From DATIXD01 sp035518875 (GTDB lineage Bacteria > Pseudomonadota > Gammaproteobacteria > Methylococcales > Methylococcaceae), in the NCBI GenBank assembly GCA_035518875.1, contig DATIXD010000312.1:1-7091 (forward strand): a DNA stretch of 7,091 bases, in the 5' to 3' direction. The translations under genes and the position numbers were made by a program. Each line of letters begins with the position of its first letter. The stretch's first letter is position 1. This document shows positions 1 to 5,032 of this stretch, piece by piece. The notes under the pieces were generated by a model, which ran no database searches, had not been told where the DNA came from, and saw nothing but the letters and a program-made list of their open reading frames with translations.

Positions 1-43
1 TCAGCGAGAGCCCCTTTTGAAACTGGATCCGGTTCATCGACAT
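1..43 (-). CDS. IS1595-family (ISXO2-like) transposase, N-terminal fragment
   Basis: Only the first 14 residues are inside the window: MSMNRIQFQKGLSL. The NRIQFQ-GLSL stretch is the characteristic opening of ISXO2-like transposases, which continue into a zinc-ribbon domain and a DDE-type catalytic domain (family knowledge, not visible here). I start it at the ATG at 43-41 because a GAGGAG Shine-Dalgarno sequence at 56-51 sits seven bases upstream. An in-frame ATG at 58-56 has no such signal. Whether the gene is intact beyond the edge cannot be judged. Confidence 0.72.
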   Translation of the reverse strand, partial: MSMNRIQFQKGLSL

Positions 44-114
44 CGCCGTGCTCCTCATCAATGCCACTGTCCACGCCAGTATGCGCTTTCGGCCGATGGT
101 TTATCGGAATTTCT

Positions 115-140
115 GGGGTTGGTGAGGTTCAGTCCTAATC
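115..140. repeat. Terminal inverted repeat of the left IS1595-type element
   Basis: Read inward from the outer end on the minus strand, the first 20 bases are GATTAGGACTGAACCTCACC. The right-hand element at 6872-6897 has the same sequence in inverted sense, with three or four mismatches over 26 bases. This is the relation expected between the left and right ends of one IS type. The exact outer boundary is inferred from where the similarity stops. Confidence 0.65.
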
Positions 141-430
141 AAAAACGAAGCGATGTACTCACTTTGAGATATTAAACTCGATATCCCGGCAAGCTTACGG
201 CAGGCATTTTCATATGAGTGTCTCCCCTGCTCTAGAAGCCCACGCACACAACAGGAGGGTGGCCTCCTGTCAAACGGCTTTACCGGCGCATGCGTGAAGT
301 GCGCAGCCCCTGCTGAGTGAGCGGACGAAATAGAAAGACGCGCAATCGCTCAGTCCGCCCGTATTATCGGCAATTTCGCCGCTGCACCAGAGAGTTGGTG
401 AGTAATCCTCAGACTTACAGTCCCGGGAGT
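141..430. other. No gene recognised; hairpin and a possible short leader ORF
   Basis: No convincing gene is present. A perfect 8-bp hairpin (ACAGGAGG/CCTCCTGT, loop GTGG) lies at 251-270 with no following T-run. On the minus strand an ATG at 213-211 is preceded by GGGGAG at 227-222 with an 8-base spacer. It encodes only 13 residues (MKMPAVSLPGYRV) before a TAA at 174-172, so it may be the broken start of a gene cut off by the IS. Positions 287-343 form one copy of a diverged repeat shared with 1372-1428. Confidence 0.4.
287..343 (+). repeat. Diverged repeat, copy A
   Basis: Aligns without gaps to copy B at 1372-1428. The first 12 bases (CGCATGCGTGAA) are identical, as are TGCTG and AGCGGACG further on. 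By eye 32 of the first 41 positions match, and about 42 of 57 overall. Each copy is preceded within 30 bases by a small hairpin (251-270 here, 1347-1367 for copy B). What the repeat derives from is unknown to me. Confidence 0.5.
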
Positions 431-460
431 ATGAATCTATCATGTCGCGGCAGGGAATGA

Positions 461-610
461 TCCTTAGCGGACCCCAAAATCAATCCGAAGACCGGCGAAG
501 CGGTTCAACTAGCGTCGAAGTCCGTTCCCGATTTGAAACCCGGGAAAGAACTTCGAGATCAGGTGAATGCCTTGCTCGCATGCGCCCGCAAACTGCGTCG
601 AGCAAGGTAA
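461..610 (+). pseudogene. HU/IHF-type DNA-binding protein, C-terminal remnant
   Basis: A 49-codon open stretch follows a TGA at 458-460 and ends at TAA 608-610. It contains INPKTGEAVQLASKSVP and then LKPGKELRDQVN. These match the C-terminal half of HU/IHF proteins: the NPKTGE segment at the tip of the DNA-binding arm, then the V-P-x-FKPGK-L-x-VN closing strand and helix. HU/IHF proteins are ~90-100 residues, bend DNA and help organise the nucleoid. Here the N-terminal dimerisation half is missing: no start codon follows the upstream stop, and nothing recognisable precedes it in the other frames. I therefore call it a remnant. It has been missed because another frame (442-729) is also open. 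Confidence 0.5.
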
Positions 611-730
611 TCGGCCACCGTCCGCCAGGTTCCACATTTCCGGATGTCGCTGATCCTTATTGCCGATATACGACTGTAAGGCCTGCCCTTATTGGCGTAC
701 TCTGTCATTGCTCATTTATCTCCATGTAGA

Positions 731-754
731 CGGTGAATAGTTCACCGCTTTTTT
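731..754 (+). terminator. Intrinsic terminator
   Basis: A perfect 7-bp stem (CGGTGAA/TTCACCG) with a 3-base loop TAG is followed by C and six T residues at 749-754. It works only in the plus direction, since the other strand has no T-run. It lies 120 bases after the HU/IHF-like remnant, so it may once have terminated that transcript. Confidence 0.75.
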
Positions 755-1022
755 GTGCGAAAAATCACTGAAGAAGACTCGACGCCCCTGTATGGTTCGT
801 GTCATCGAAGCTAACTGTCTGTTGCACCGTGCCGCAAATAGCCGCGGTGTGATGCAATCCAACACTCGGACGTGCGGGGAAGATACCAGGTAAGGTTGAA
901 AATCAGGTGGCAGTTTTCGCCCAGCCCCGAAATCTATTCGTCATCACGCTGTAGCTTTCGCTTGCTACCGTATAGGCACCTATCGTATTGAGCGGACACA
1001 AGAAGCAGGAAGAGGAAAAGAG
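755..1022. other. Intergenic, leader of the small zinc-ribbon gene
   Basis: No gene is supported here on either strand. A weak promoter-like pair (TTGCTA at 962-967 and TATTGA at 986-991, 18-bp spacer) lies about 30 bases upstream of the next start codon. The match is too poor to call. Confidence 0.35.
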
Positions 1023-1214
1023 ATGAACGACCTTTTCAGCAGTGAATCCGTTAGCGGGGCAGAACTTGCGCCTCGGTGCTGCAAGCGAATGCCGTTTCGG
1101 TTGCAATACAAAGCGAGCTATGAAGATCGGACGCTCTACGTCTGCGTCGATTGTGGGGCAGAGTATTTCGTAAAGCCAGAACAAGGCCAGAAGACCAACA
1201 AGCTACCCGATTGA
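1023..1214 (+). CDS. Small putative zinc-ribbon protein (63 aa), unknown function
   Basis: I do not recognise the family. The start is well supported: a purine-rich AGGAAGAGG lies just upstream of the ATG. The 63-residue product has four cysteines. C19-C20 are adjacent, and C41-C44 form a canonical zinc-knuckle CVDCGAEYF, with about 20 residues between the pairs. That spacing fits a small zinc ribbon, except that the first pair is CC rather than CxxC. A polar, lysine-rich tail follows. No signal peptide or membrane segment is visible, so it is probably cytoplasmic. It lies between an IS-scarred region and the convergent 3' end of rpoD, with no operon partner. It could be a DNA- or RNA-binding accessory protein or, less likely, a chance ORF. 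Confidence 0.55.
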   Translation: MNDLFSSESVSGAELAPRCCKRMPFRLQYKASYEDRTLYVCVDCGAEYFVKPEQGQKTNKLPD

Positions 1215-1489
1215 TCATCGCGGATATTATTCTGACTTCATGCTGGTGTGTTGTTTTGCGAAAGATAATGCGATTGGCGCCTCGGCCAGTGGCGTCTTGC
1301 CGCCAATGTGATCGCCAATGGGACGAACCTGTCCTATGCGCTACCATCACTCACGGAAAGCGAGTGACGGACGCATGCGTGAAATTTGCCGGCCCTGCTG
1401 GACAAGCGGACGGCGTGGAAAGGCACGCCCGCTCAAAGGCTGCTTTTGCTTAAACCCTCGACCAGGTCAAAATCGCCATCGCCGGAACC
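1215..1489. other. Intergenic between convergent genes; second repeat copy
   Basis: This separates the 3' ends of the zinc-ribbon gene and rpoD. It holds a 6-bp hairpin at 1347-1367 (TCACTC/GAGTGA) and copy B of the diverged repeat. Several ORFs cross it, but none has a credible start site or protein pattern. I see no convincing rho-independent terminator for rpoD. Confidence 0.4.
1372..1428 (+). repeat. Diverged repeat, copy B
   Basis: Partner of copy A at 287-343: same orientation, 1085 bases away, ungapped. Similarity fades before the rpoD stop. In one frame both copies encode a similar arginine-rich string (RMRE, then SGR), but copy A has a stop in it. This may simply reflect nucleotide similarity. 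Confidence 0.5.
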
Positions 1490-3310
1490 CTATTCGATAT
1501 CAAGAAAGGCTTTAAGGTGTTCCGAGCGATTGGGTTGGCGAAGTTTTCCTAACGCCTTAGCCTCGATCTGCCGGATACGCTCACGGGTAACTTCGAACTC
1601 CTTGCCCACCTCTTCCAAGGTGTGTTCAGTATTCAAATCGATACCGAAGCGCATACGCAAAACTTTGGACTCCCGCTCCGTCAAGGAGGACAACATCTGC
1701 TCGGTAGCGTGACGCAATCCGGCCATGGTTGCCGACTCGATGGGCGAAATCACTCGCGAATCTTCGATGAAGCTCCCCAAATTAGCATCCTCATCGTCAC
1801 CAACCGGCGTCTCCATCGAAATGGGTTCCTGGGCGATCTTGAGCGCTTTGCGCACATTTTCTTCTGGTATCTCCATGCGGTCGGCTATCTCTTCCGCAGT
1901 CGCGGCGCGGCCCGTCTGCTGGAGGATATCGCGGGAAATCCGGTTAATCTTGCTCATGATTTCGATCATGTGAACCGGCACGCGAATCGTGCGCGCCTGA
2001 TCCGCGATTGCACGCGTAACCGCCTGGCGAATCCACCAGGTGGCATAGGTCGAGAATTTAAACCCACGACGATATTCGAACTTGTCTACGGCTTTCATCA
2101 GCCCCAGGTTGCCTTCCTGAATCAGGTCCGGGAATGACATGCCGCGGTGCATGTACTTCTTGGCGATCGAGATGACCAGCCTCAAGTTGGCTTCGATCAG
2201 CTCCTTTTTGGCTAACCTGGCCTGGGTGCCGCCATCTGCCATCCGGCGATGGACGTCCTTGATTTCGGAAGCGCTCAGGCTGTTTTCCTTCTCGACCTGG
2301 GCAATTTTTCCTTGTGCGCGCTGGATCTCGCTAGCGTAGCCGGCCAGGACGATGGCGTAGCCTTTATTCGAGGCAATCTGGGCATTGATCCAATTCAGCT
2401 TGCATTCGTTGTCAGCAAAGCTTGTGATGAACTCAGATTTGGGCATCCCGGCTTTGTTGACGGCAAAGCCCATGATGATGCGTTCTTGCTCCCGAATTCG
2501 CTCCACCGAAGCATTCAGAATATCCGTCAGTTCCTTGAAGAATTGCGGGGTTTTCTTGAATTCGAGGAAACTTTCGGCCAGTGCATCGCAGGCTTGTTGG
2601 GTGCGCCCATCGTGGCGTCCATACTCACTCCGGGCACTGATGGCGGCTTGGTACTGTTTTTTGAAAGCCGCCAGCTTCGCTTTGACCAGTTCGGGATCCG
2701 GACCACTGCCGGTGTCTGCAACCGCGCTGGAGGCCGATTCCTCGTCATCCGATACCTCAACAGCCAAAGCAGACTCAATAGCCTGGTTGGGGTCGACCAG
2801 ATCGGTGATTAAGTCGGCAAGGGCCACCTCTCCGGATTCCACGCGATCAAACGCCTTGATGAAATGATCCATGGAAGCGGGAAACCAAACCAATTCGCGA
2901 GCAGCCTGATGAATGCCCGCCTCGATGCGTTTGGCGATCGCTAATTCTTCAGCGCGGGTCAGCAGATTAACCGTGCCCATCTCTCGCATGTATATGCGCA
3001 AAGGGTCTGCACTTGGGATTTTCCCGGCATCGACCAAAACCATGGCGGCGACGGCCGCCGCCTCCTCCGCTGCATCATCGACATCCCGGTCGGCAACCAC
3101 GAAGTCATCGGACAGGATGTCGACCTCTGGCGCTTCTTCATGCACTTCAATGCCCATGCCATTGATCATGCCGATGATGTCTTCCAATTGTTCCGGATCA
3201 ATCGCATCGCCGGGCAGGTGGTCATTCACCTCGGCGTAAGTCAGAAACCCCTGTGATTTGCCCTTGGTGATGAGCTCTCTAAGCTGAGATTGCTGCTGTT
3301 CAAGGTTCAT
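1490..3310 (-). CDS. rpoD: RNA polymerase primary sigma factor RpoD (sigma-70), 606 aa
   Basis: Directs core RNA polymerase to -10/-35 promoters. The start at 3310 is set by the N-terminus (MNLEQQQSQLRELITKGK, then YAEVNDHLP), which matches region 1.1 of RpoD; upstream in-frame codons enter the tmRNA. Region 1.2 is near 102-132, followed by the acidic spacer and non-conserved domain to ~360. Regions 2.1-2.4 span ~372-450 with intact DLIQEGN (core contact) and YATWWIRQA (-10 melting). Regions 3 to 4.2 end with the VTRERIRQIEAKAL recognition helix. Length is close to the E. coli protein (613). No strong Shine-Dalgarno precedes the ATG. It follows ssrA rather than the more usual dnaG. After the recognition helix it has G588 and Q592 where E. 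coli has R596 and H600. It is primary-sigma type by domain content, but could be a second, divergent copy in this genome. Confidence 0.95.
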   Translation of the reverse strand: MNLEQQQSQLRELITKGKSQGFLTYAEVNDHLPGDAIDPEQLEDIIGMINGMGIEVHEEAPEVDILSDDFVVADRDVDDAAEEAAAVAAMVLVDAGKIPSADPLRIYMREMGTVNLLTRAEELAIAKRIEAGIHQAARELVWFPASMDHFIKAFDRVESGEVALADLITDLVDPNQAIESALAVEVSDDEESASSAVADTGSGPDPELVKAKLAAFKKQYQAAISARSEYGRHDGRTQQACDALAESFLEFKKTPQFFKELTDILNASVERIREQERIIMGFAVNKAGMPKSEFITSFADNECKLNWINAQIASNKGYAIVLAGYASEIQRAQGKIAQVEKENSLSASEIKDVHRRMADGGTQARLAKKELIEANLRLVISIAKKYMHRGMSFPDLIQEGNLGLMKAVDKFEYRRGFKFSTYATWWIRQAVTRAIADQARTIRVPVHMIEIMSKINRISRDILQQTGRAATAEEIADRMEIPEENVRKALKIAQEPISMETPVGDDEDANLGSFIEDSRVISPIESATMAGLRHATEQMLSSLTERESKVLRMRFGIDLNTEHTLEEVGKEFEVTRERIRQIEAKALGKLRQPNRSEHLKAFLDIE

Positions 3311-3340
3311 AAGTTGTATCAATGTTGCTTTTCTCACTGG

Positions 3341-3366
3341 AAAAACTAGCCGGCAGTACGGGCTAG
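3341..3366 (-). terminator. Terminator-like hairpin in the rpoD leader
   Basis: On the minus strand CTAGCC pairs with GGCTAG around a 9-base loop and is followed by five T residues (3345-3341), about 31 bases before the rpoD ATG. The upstream arm is part of a perfect 12-bp palindrome GGCTAGCTAGCC at 3361-3372, so two structures compete for the same bases. It could be an attenuator or a backup stop for ssrA. The stem is only 6 bp. Confidence 0.35.
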
Positions 3367-3421
3367 CTAGCCGAGAGCGCGTTCCCATCACCAGAAGCAT
3401 CTGGTTGTGGCGGGCTCGCAC

Positions 3422-3445
3422 GAAAAAGCCGGAGGGGTCTCCGGC
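3422..3445 (-). terminator. Intrinsic terminator of ssrA
   Basis: On the minus strand a 7-bp GC-rich stem (GCCGGAG/CTCCGGC, loop ACCC) is followed by TTTTTCG. It begins ten bases past the CCA end of the tmRNA, as expected for its terminator. Confidence 0.85.
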
Positions 3446-3454
3446 CTGGGGTGT

Positions 3455-3813
3455 TGGTGGAGGCGGCGGGAATTGAACCCGCGTCTGCAAATCCTCTGCC
3501 TTCAGTTCTGCATGCTTATCCGGCTCTATGGTTTTAATCGGTCTCTGCCCGAACGGCAGGGAGGACGCCCGACGATTCCGGCGGATTTTAGCACATCGGC
3601 CCCGGACGAGCTTCGGCGCGAGCTTATAATTGGGTTACCCCCGACACCTGCAGCCTATAAGCGGGCGGCAGACCGGAGGCTAGCTGACTTAAGCAGCTAG
3701 GGCGTAGTTGTCGTCGTTGGCAACTATATTGTTTGCAGATGGATTTACGAGGTAACCTGCGCCTCGGCATGCCCTTTGGGTTTCGCGATCCACGTCGAAG
3801 CCATGTCGCCCCC
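3455..3813 (-). ncRNA. ssrA: Transfer-messenger RNA (tmRNA), one-piece, 359 nt
   Basis: tmRNA with SmpB rescues ribosomes stalled on broken mRNAs and tags the incomplete protein for proteolysis. The 5' end GGGGGCGACATGGCTTCGAC and the 3' end CGCCTCCACCA form a 7-bp acceptor stem with one G-U pair. The T-arm is GCGGGTTCAATTCCCGC. CCA is encoded at 3457-3455. The tag frame (3721-3689) lies in the first third of the molecule, as in other tmRNAs, and the upstream ATAGTT matches the resume-codon determinant. The GCCGAGG/CCTCG pairing of pseudoknot 1 is visible. The length is normal. A weak -10 (TTTAAC, about 7 bases upstream of 3813) is seen, with no clear -35. The gene is fully intact. Confidence 0.96.
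3689..3721 (-). other. tmRNA proteolysis-tag reading frame
   Basis: Ten codons read ANDDNYALAA and then TAA. The resume codon is GCC at 3721-3719. With the alanine carried by the tmRNA itself, the appended tag is AANDDNYALAA. The C-terminal LAA is the determinant recognised by ClpXP and ClpAP (established for E. coli). The fourth encoded residue is Asp instead of the common Glu (ANDENYALAA). Confidence 0.93.
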
Positions 3814-4121
3814 TCAGTTGTTAAAGAAAGACAACATAACGGCCCATAAGTTTCAGGCGCGCCGTGTCTGTGCGACAGAATTTAGGTGGATGGCAGATGC
3901 CCTGGTGAAAAAGCTTGCCGCAAGCGTGTTTTTCCTATATTGTCCTCCTCGGTGTATAGAGGTCAGCGTCAAGCCAGTCAGTGTAGTTTTTGTTCGTCTT
4001 CGATTCATTCCTGCTCCAACTGCCCGTCTTCCCGTAATACCCCGCTCGTCTTTCAGTATGTCCTTCATGGGCATGGTGAAATCTCTTGCGCATTTCGCGC
4101 GTTTTGAAAAAAGTATTTGAT
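3814..4121. other. Divergent intergenic region: ssrA upstream region and csp leader
   Basis: This lies between two divergently transcribed units. The left part should contain the ssrA promoter (minus strand). The right part is probably a long 5' untranslated leader of the cold-shock gene; such leaders are typical of cspA-type genes, where they control mRNA stability and cold translation. ORFs crossing the region look non-coding. Confidence 0.45.
3915..3941 (+). promoter_or_regulatory. Candidate promoter of the cold-shock gene
   Basis: TTGCCG at 3915-3920 and TATATT at 3936-3941 resemble -35 and -10 elements, with a short 15-bp spacer (16 if CTTGCC is used). Transcription from here would give a leader of roughly 175 bases before the csp ATG, similar in scale to known cspA leaders. 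Experimentally unproven. Confidence 0.35.
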
Positions 4122-4331
4122 ATGTCACAACAGCAAAATGGAACCGTTAAATGGTTCAACGAAAGCAAAGGCTTTGGCTTCATTCAACGCGACAGCGGCA
4201 GCGACTTGTTCGTGCATTTCCGTTCGATCGTAGGTCAAGGTTATAAAACCCTGACTGAAGGGCAACGCGTCAGCTTTGTCGAAGTGAAGGGGCAGAAAGG
4301 CCCGCAAGCCGAAAATGTGGTCGCTATTTAG
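4122..4331 (+). CDS. CspA-type cold-shock protein (69 aa)
   Basis: Small cytoplasmic beta-barrel protein that binds single-stranded RNA and DNA and melts RNA secondary structure, often induced by cold. The sequence is a full cold-shock domain: GTVKWFNESKGFGFI at 7-21 contains RNP1 (KGFGFI), and LFVHF at 29-33 is RNP2. A typical C-terminal strand ending in AENVVAI follows. The 69-residue length is standard. I start at the ATG at 4122, not at the upstream in-frame ATG at 4086, because MSQQQNGTVKWFN matches family N-termini. The Shine-Dalgarno is weak. Its own terminator follows, so it is probably monocistronic. Which csp paralogue it is cannot be said. Confidence 0.93.
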   Translation: MSQQQNGTVKWFNESKGFGFIQRDSGSDLFVHFRSIVGQGYKTLTEGQRVSFVEVKGQKGPQAENVVAI

Positions 4332-4362
4332 TTAGCATCACCGGGCTTATCCGCTCGTTGCG

Positions 4363-4391
4363 AAAGCAGGCTGTTAAAAAGGCCTGCTTTT
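4363..4391 (+). terminator. Intrinsic terminator of the cold-shock gene
   Basis: A 9-bp stem (AAAGCAGGC/GCCTGCTTT) with a 10-base loop ends in a short TTTT tract at 4388-4391, about 30 bases after the csp stop. The U-tract overlaps the stem, so termination may be partial and allow some read-through into the RRM gene. Confidence 0.6.
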
Positions 4392-4469
4392 CGCTCTTGA
4401 AGTCTCCAGGCGCTCCCTCAACGGGCACCTGTTTCTGTTTAATCCTCCTCTTGAAAGATGTGGTAACGC

Positions 4470-4733
4470 ATGCTGACCCTTTTTGTTCGAAATTTACCTT
4501 CCATCACGAATGAAGCCAAGCTGACGGAATTATTTGGCGCTTACGGCAAGGTACACGACTTGAAATTGAGTCGTGATTTATTCACCGGCAAGGCACGGGG
4601 TACGGCCACGGTCAATATGGAAGGCCACGAAGCCCGCCGAGCCATTGCGGGATTGAATGGCCACGATTTTGAGGGGCAGACGCTCTACGTCGATTTAGAT
4701 AAAGGCCCTTCGCGTGCCCGGCGGCGTCATTAA
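4470..4733 (+). CDS. Small RRM-domain RNA-binding protein (87 aa)
   Basis: A single RNA recognition motif fills nearly the whole protein. RNP2 is LFVRNL at 4-9, followed by helix 1 (NEAKLTELFGAYG) and the beta2-beta3 loop. The RNP1 region is RGTATVNM at 43-50, then helix 2 (GHEARRAIAGLNG) and a last strand LYVDL at 72-76. A basic RARRRH tail follows. Bacterial single-RRM proteins are usually cytoplasmic RNA binders, often linked to cold. An in-frame TAA just upstream (4464-4466) fixes the ATG at 4470; no strong Shine-Dalgarno is seen. The two RNP1 positions that normally hold stacking aromatics (RGFGFV) are T45 and T47. F5 in RNP2 remains, so RNA binding may be weakened or altered. It lies 138 bp after csp on the same strand. 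Confidence 0.88.
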   Translation: MLTLFVRNLPSITNEAKLTELFGAYGKVHDLKLSRDLFTGKARGTATVNMEGHEARRAIAGLNGHDFEGQTLYVDLDKGPSRARRRH

Positions 4734-4915
4734 TGTACACACGGAAAAAATCTCTCATAGGGATTTGGGTGACGTTTCGGTAAGCGCCATCCGTTCTGTA
4801 TCGGCAAACCAAGAGGCCAAGGCGGCATAGAAATCGGCTACCGTGCCACCCGTCCCTCATGGATCCCAAGGTGGAGGGTCGCCTCAATCTTAGGAGCATT
4901 GCCAAACTAAGCGCT

Positions 4916-4948
4916 TCAGGGAATGCGCCGCAAGCGGCACGTCCCTGA
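4916..4948. repeat. Imperfect 33-bp palindrome
   Basis: The outer arms TCAGGGA/TCCCTGA and inner arms GCCGC/GCGGC (loop AA) are separated by a small internal loop. No T-run follows on either strand, so it is not a standard terminator. Confidence 0.5.
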
Positions 4949-5005
4949 GCTGTCACGTTGCCTAGACATTTCGGCATGTCCCGTCTGTTTGTACTGTCTT
5001 GGTTT

Positions 5006-5030
5006 GTCCGTAAATTCTCGAATTCCGGAC
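5006..5030. repeat. Inverted repeat just past the integrase stop
   Basis: GTCCG pairs with CGGAC, and AATTC with GAATT, around a two-base centre. It ends two bases before the integrase stop codon. It could be a hairpin or part of a recombination site; there is no T-run in the integrase direction. Confidence 0.45.
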
Positions 5031-5032
5031 AA

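Larger units (their letters stand above)
1..140 (-). mobile_element. IS1595-family insertion sequence, 5' end only
   Basis: The left edge holds the upstream end of an insertion sequence that runs off the window on the minus strand. It contains the first codons of a transposase and, at 115-140, a terminal inverted repeat matching the one at the other end of the window (GATTAGG, one variable base, then CTGAACCTCACC). The family call comes from the transposase N-terminus, which matches the ISXO2-like group of IS1595. I cannot see a target-site duplication because the other end of this copy lies outside the window. Confidence 0.75.
4734..5032. other. No gene recognised; two inverted repeats next to the integrase remnant
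   Basis: No convincing gene is present. On the minus strand 4856-4755 is an open 33-codon stretch (contains TVADFYAALASWFAD) without a start codon. It reads like a protein C-terminus, but I cannot identify it. Two hairpins are described separately (4916-4948 and 5006-5030). Confidence 0.35.

Noticed and set aside
442..729. Plus-strand ORF of 95 codons ending just before the terminator
   Set aside because: No protein-like pattern and no ribosome-binding site; another frame of the same region carries the HU/IHF signature.
1622..3239. Several plus-strand ORFs of 66-187 codons opposite rpoD
   Set aside because: Antisense shadows of rpoD; their composition reflects its codons and no start signal is seen.
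3311..3490. N-terminal extension of RpoD to the upstream ATG at 3490
   Set aside because: It would overlap the tmRNA 3' end and terminator; homology begins at MNLEQQQSQL (3310).
3455..3531. A tRNA gene on the minus strand, suggested by the T-arm and CCA end
   Set aside because: There is no tRNA D-arm or anticodon arm within 75-90 bases; the 5' partner lies at 3813 and the tag frame proves tmRNA.
3407..3700. Plus-strand ORF of 97 codons
   Set aside because: It lies on the opposite strand of tmRNA and its terminator, which fully explain the sequence.
3776..4183. Overlapping ORFs on both strands upstream of the cold-shock gene
   Set aside because: No family motif, and the region is better explained as the ssrA upstream region and csp leader.
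4612..4977. Minus-strand ORF of 121 codons
   Set aside because: Overlaps the RRM gene antisense, has no recognisable motif, and a different frame nearby looks more protein-like.
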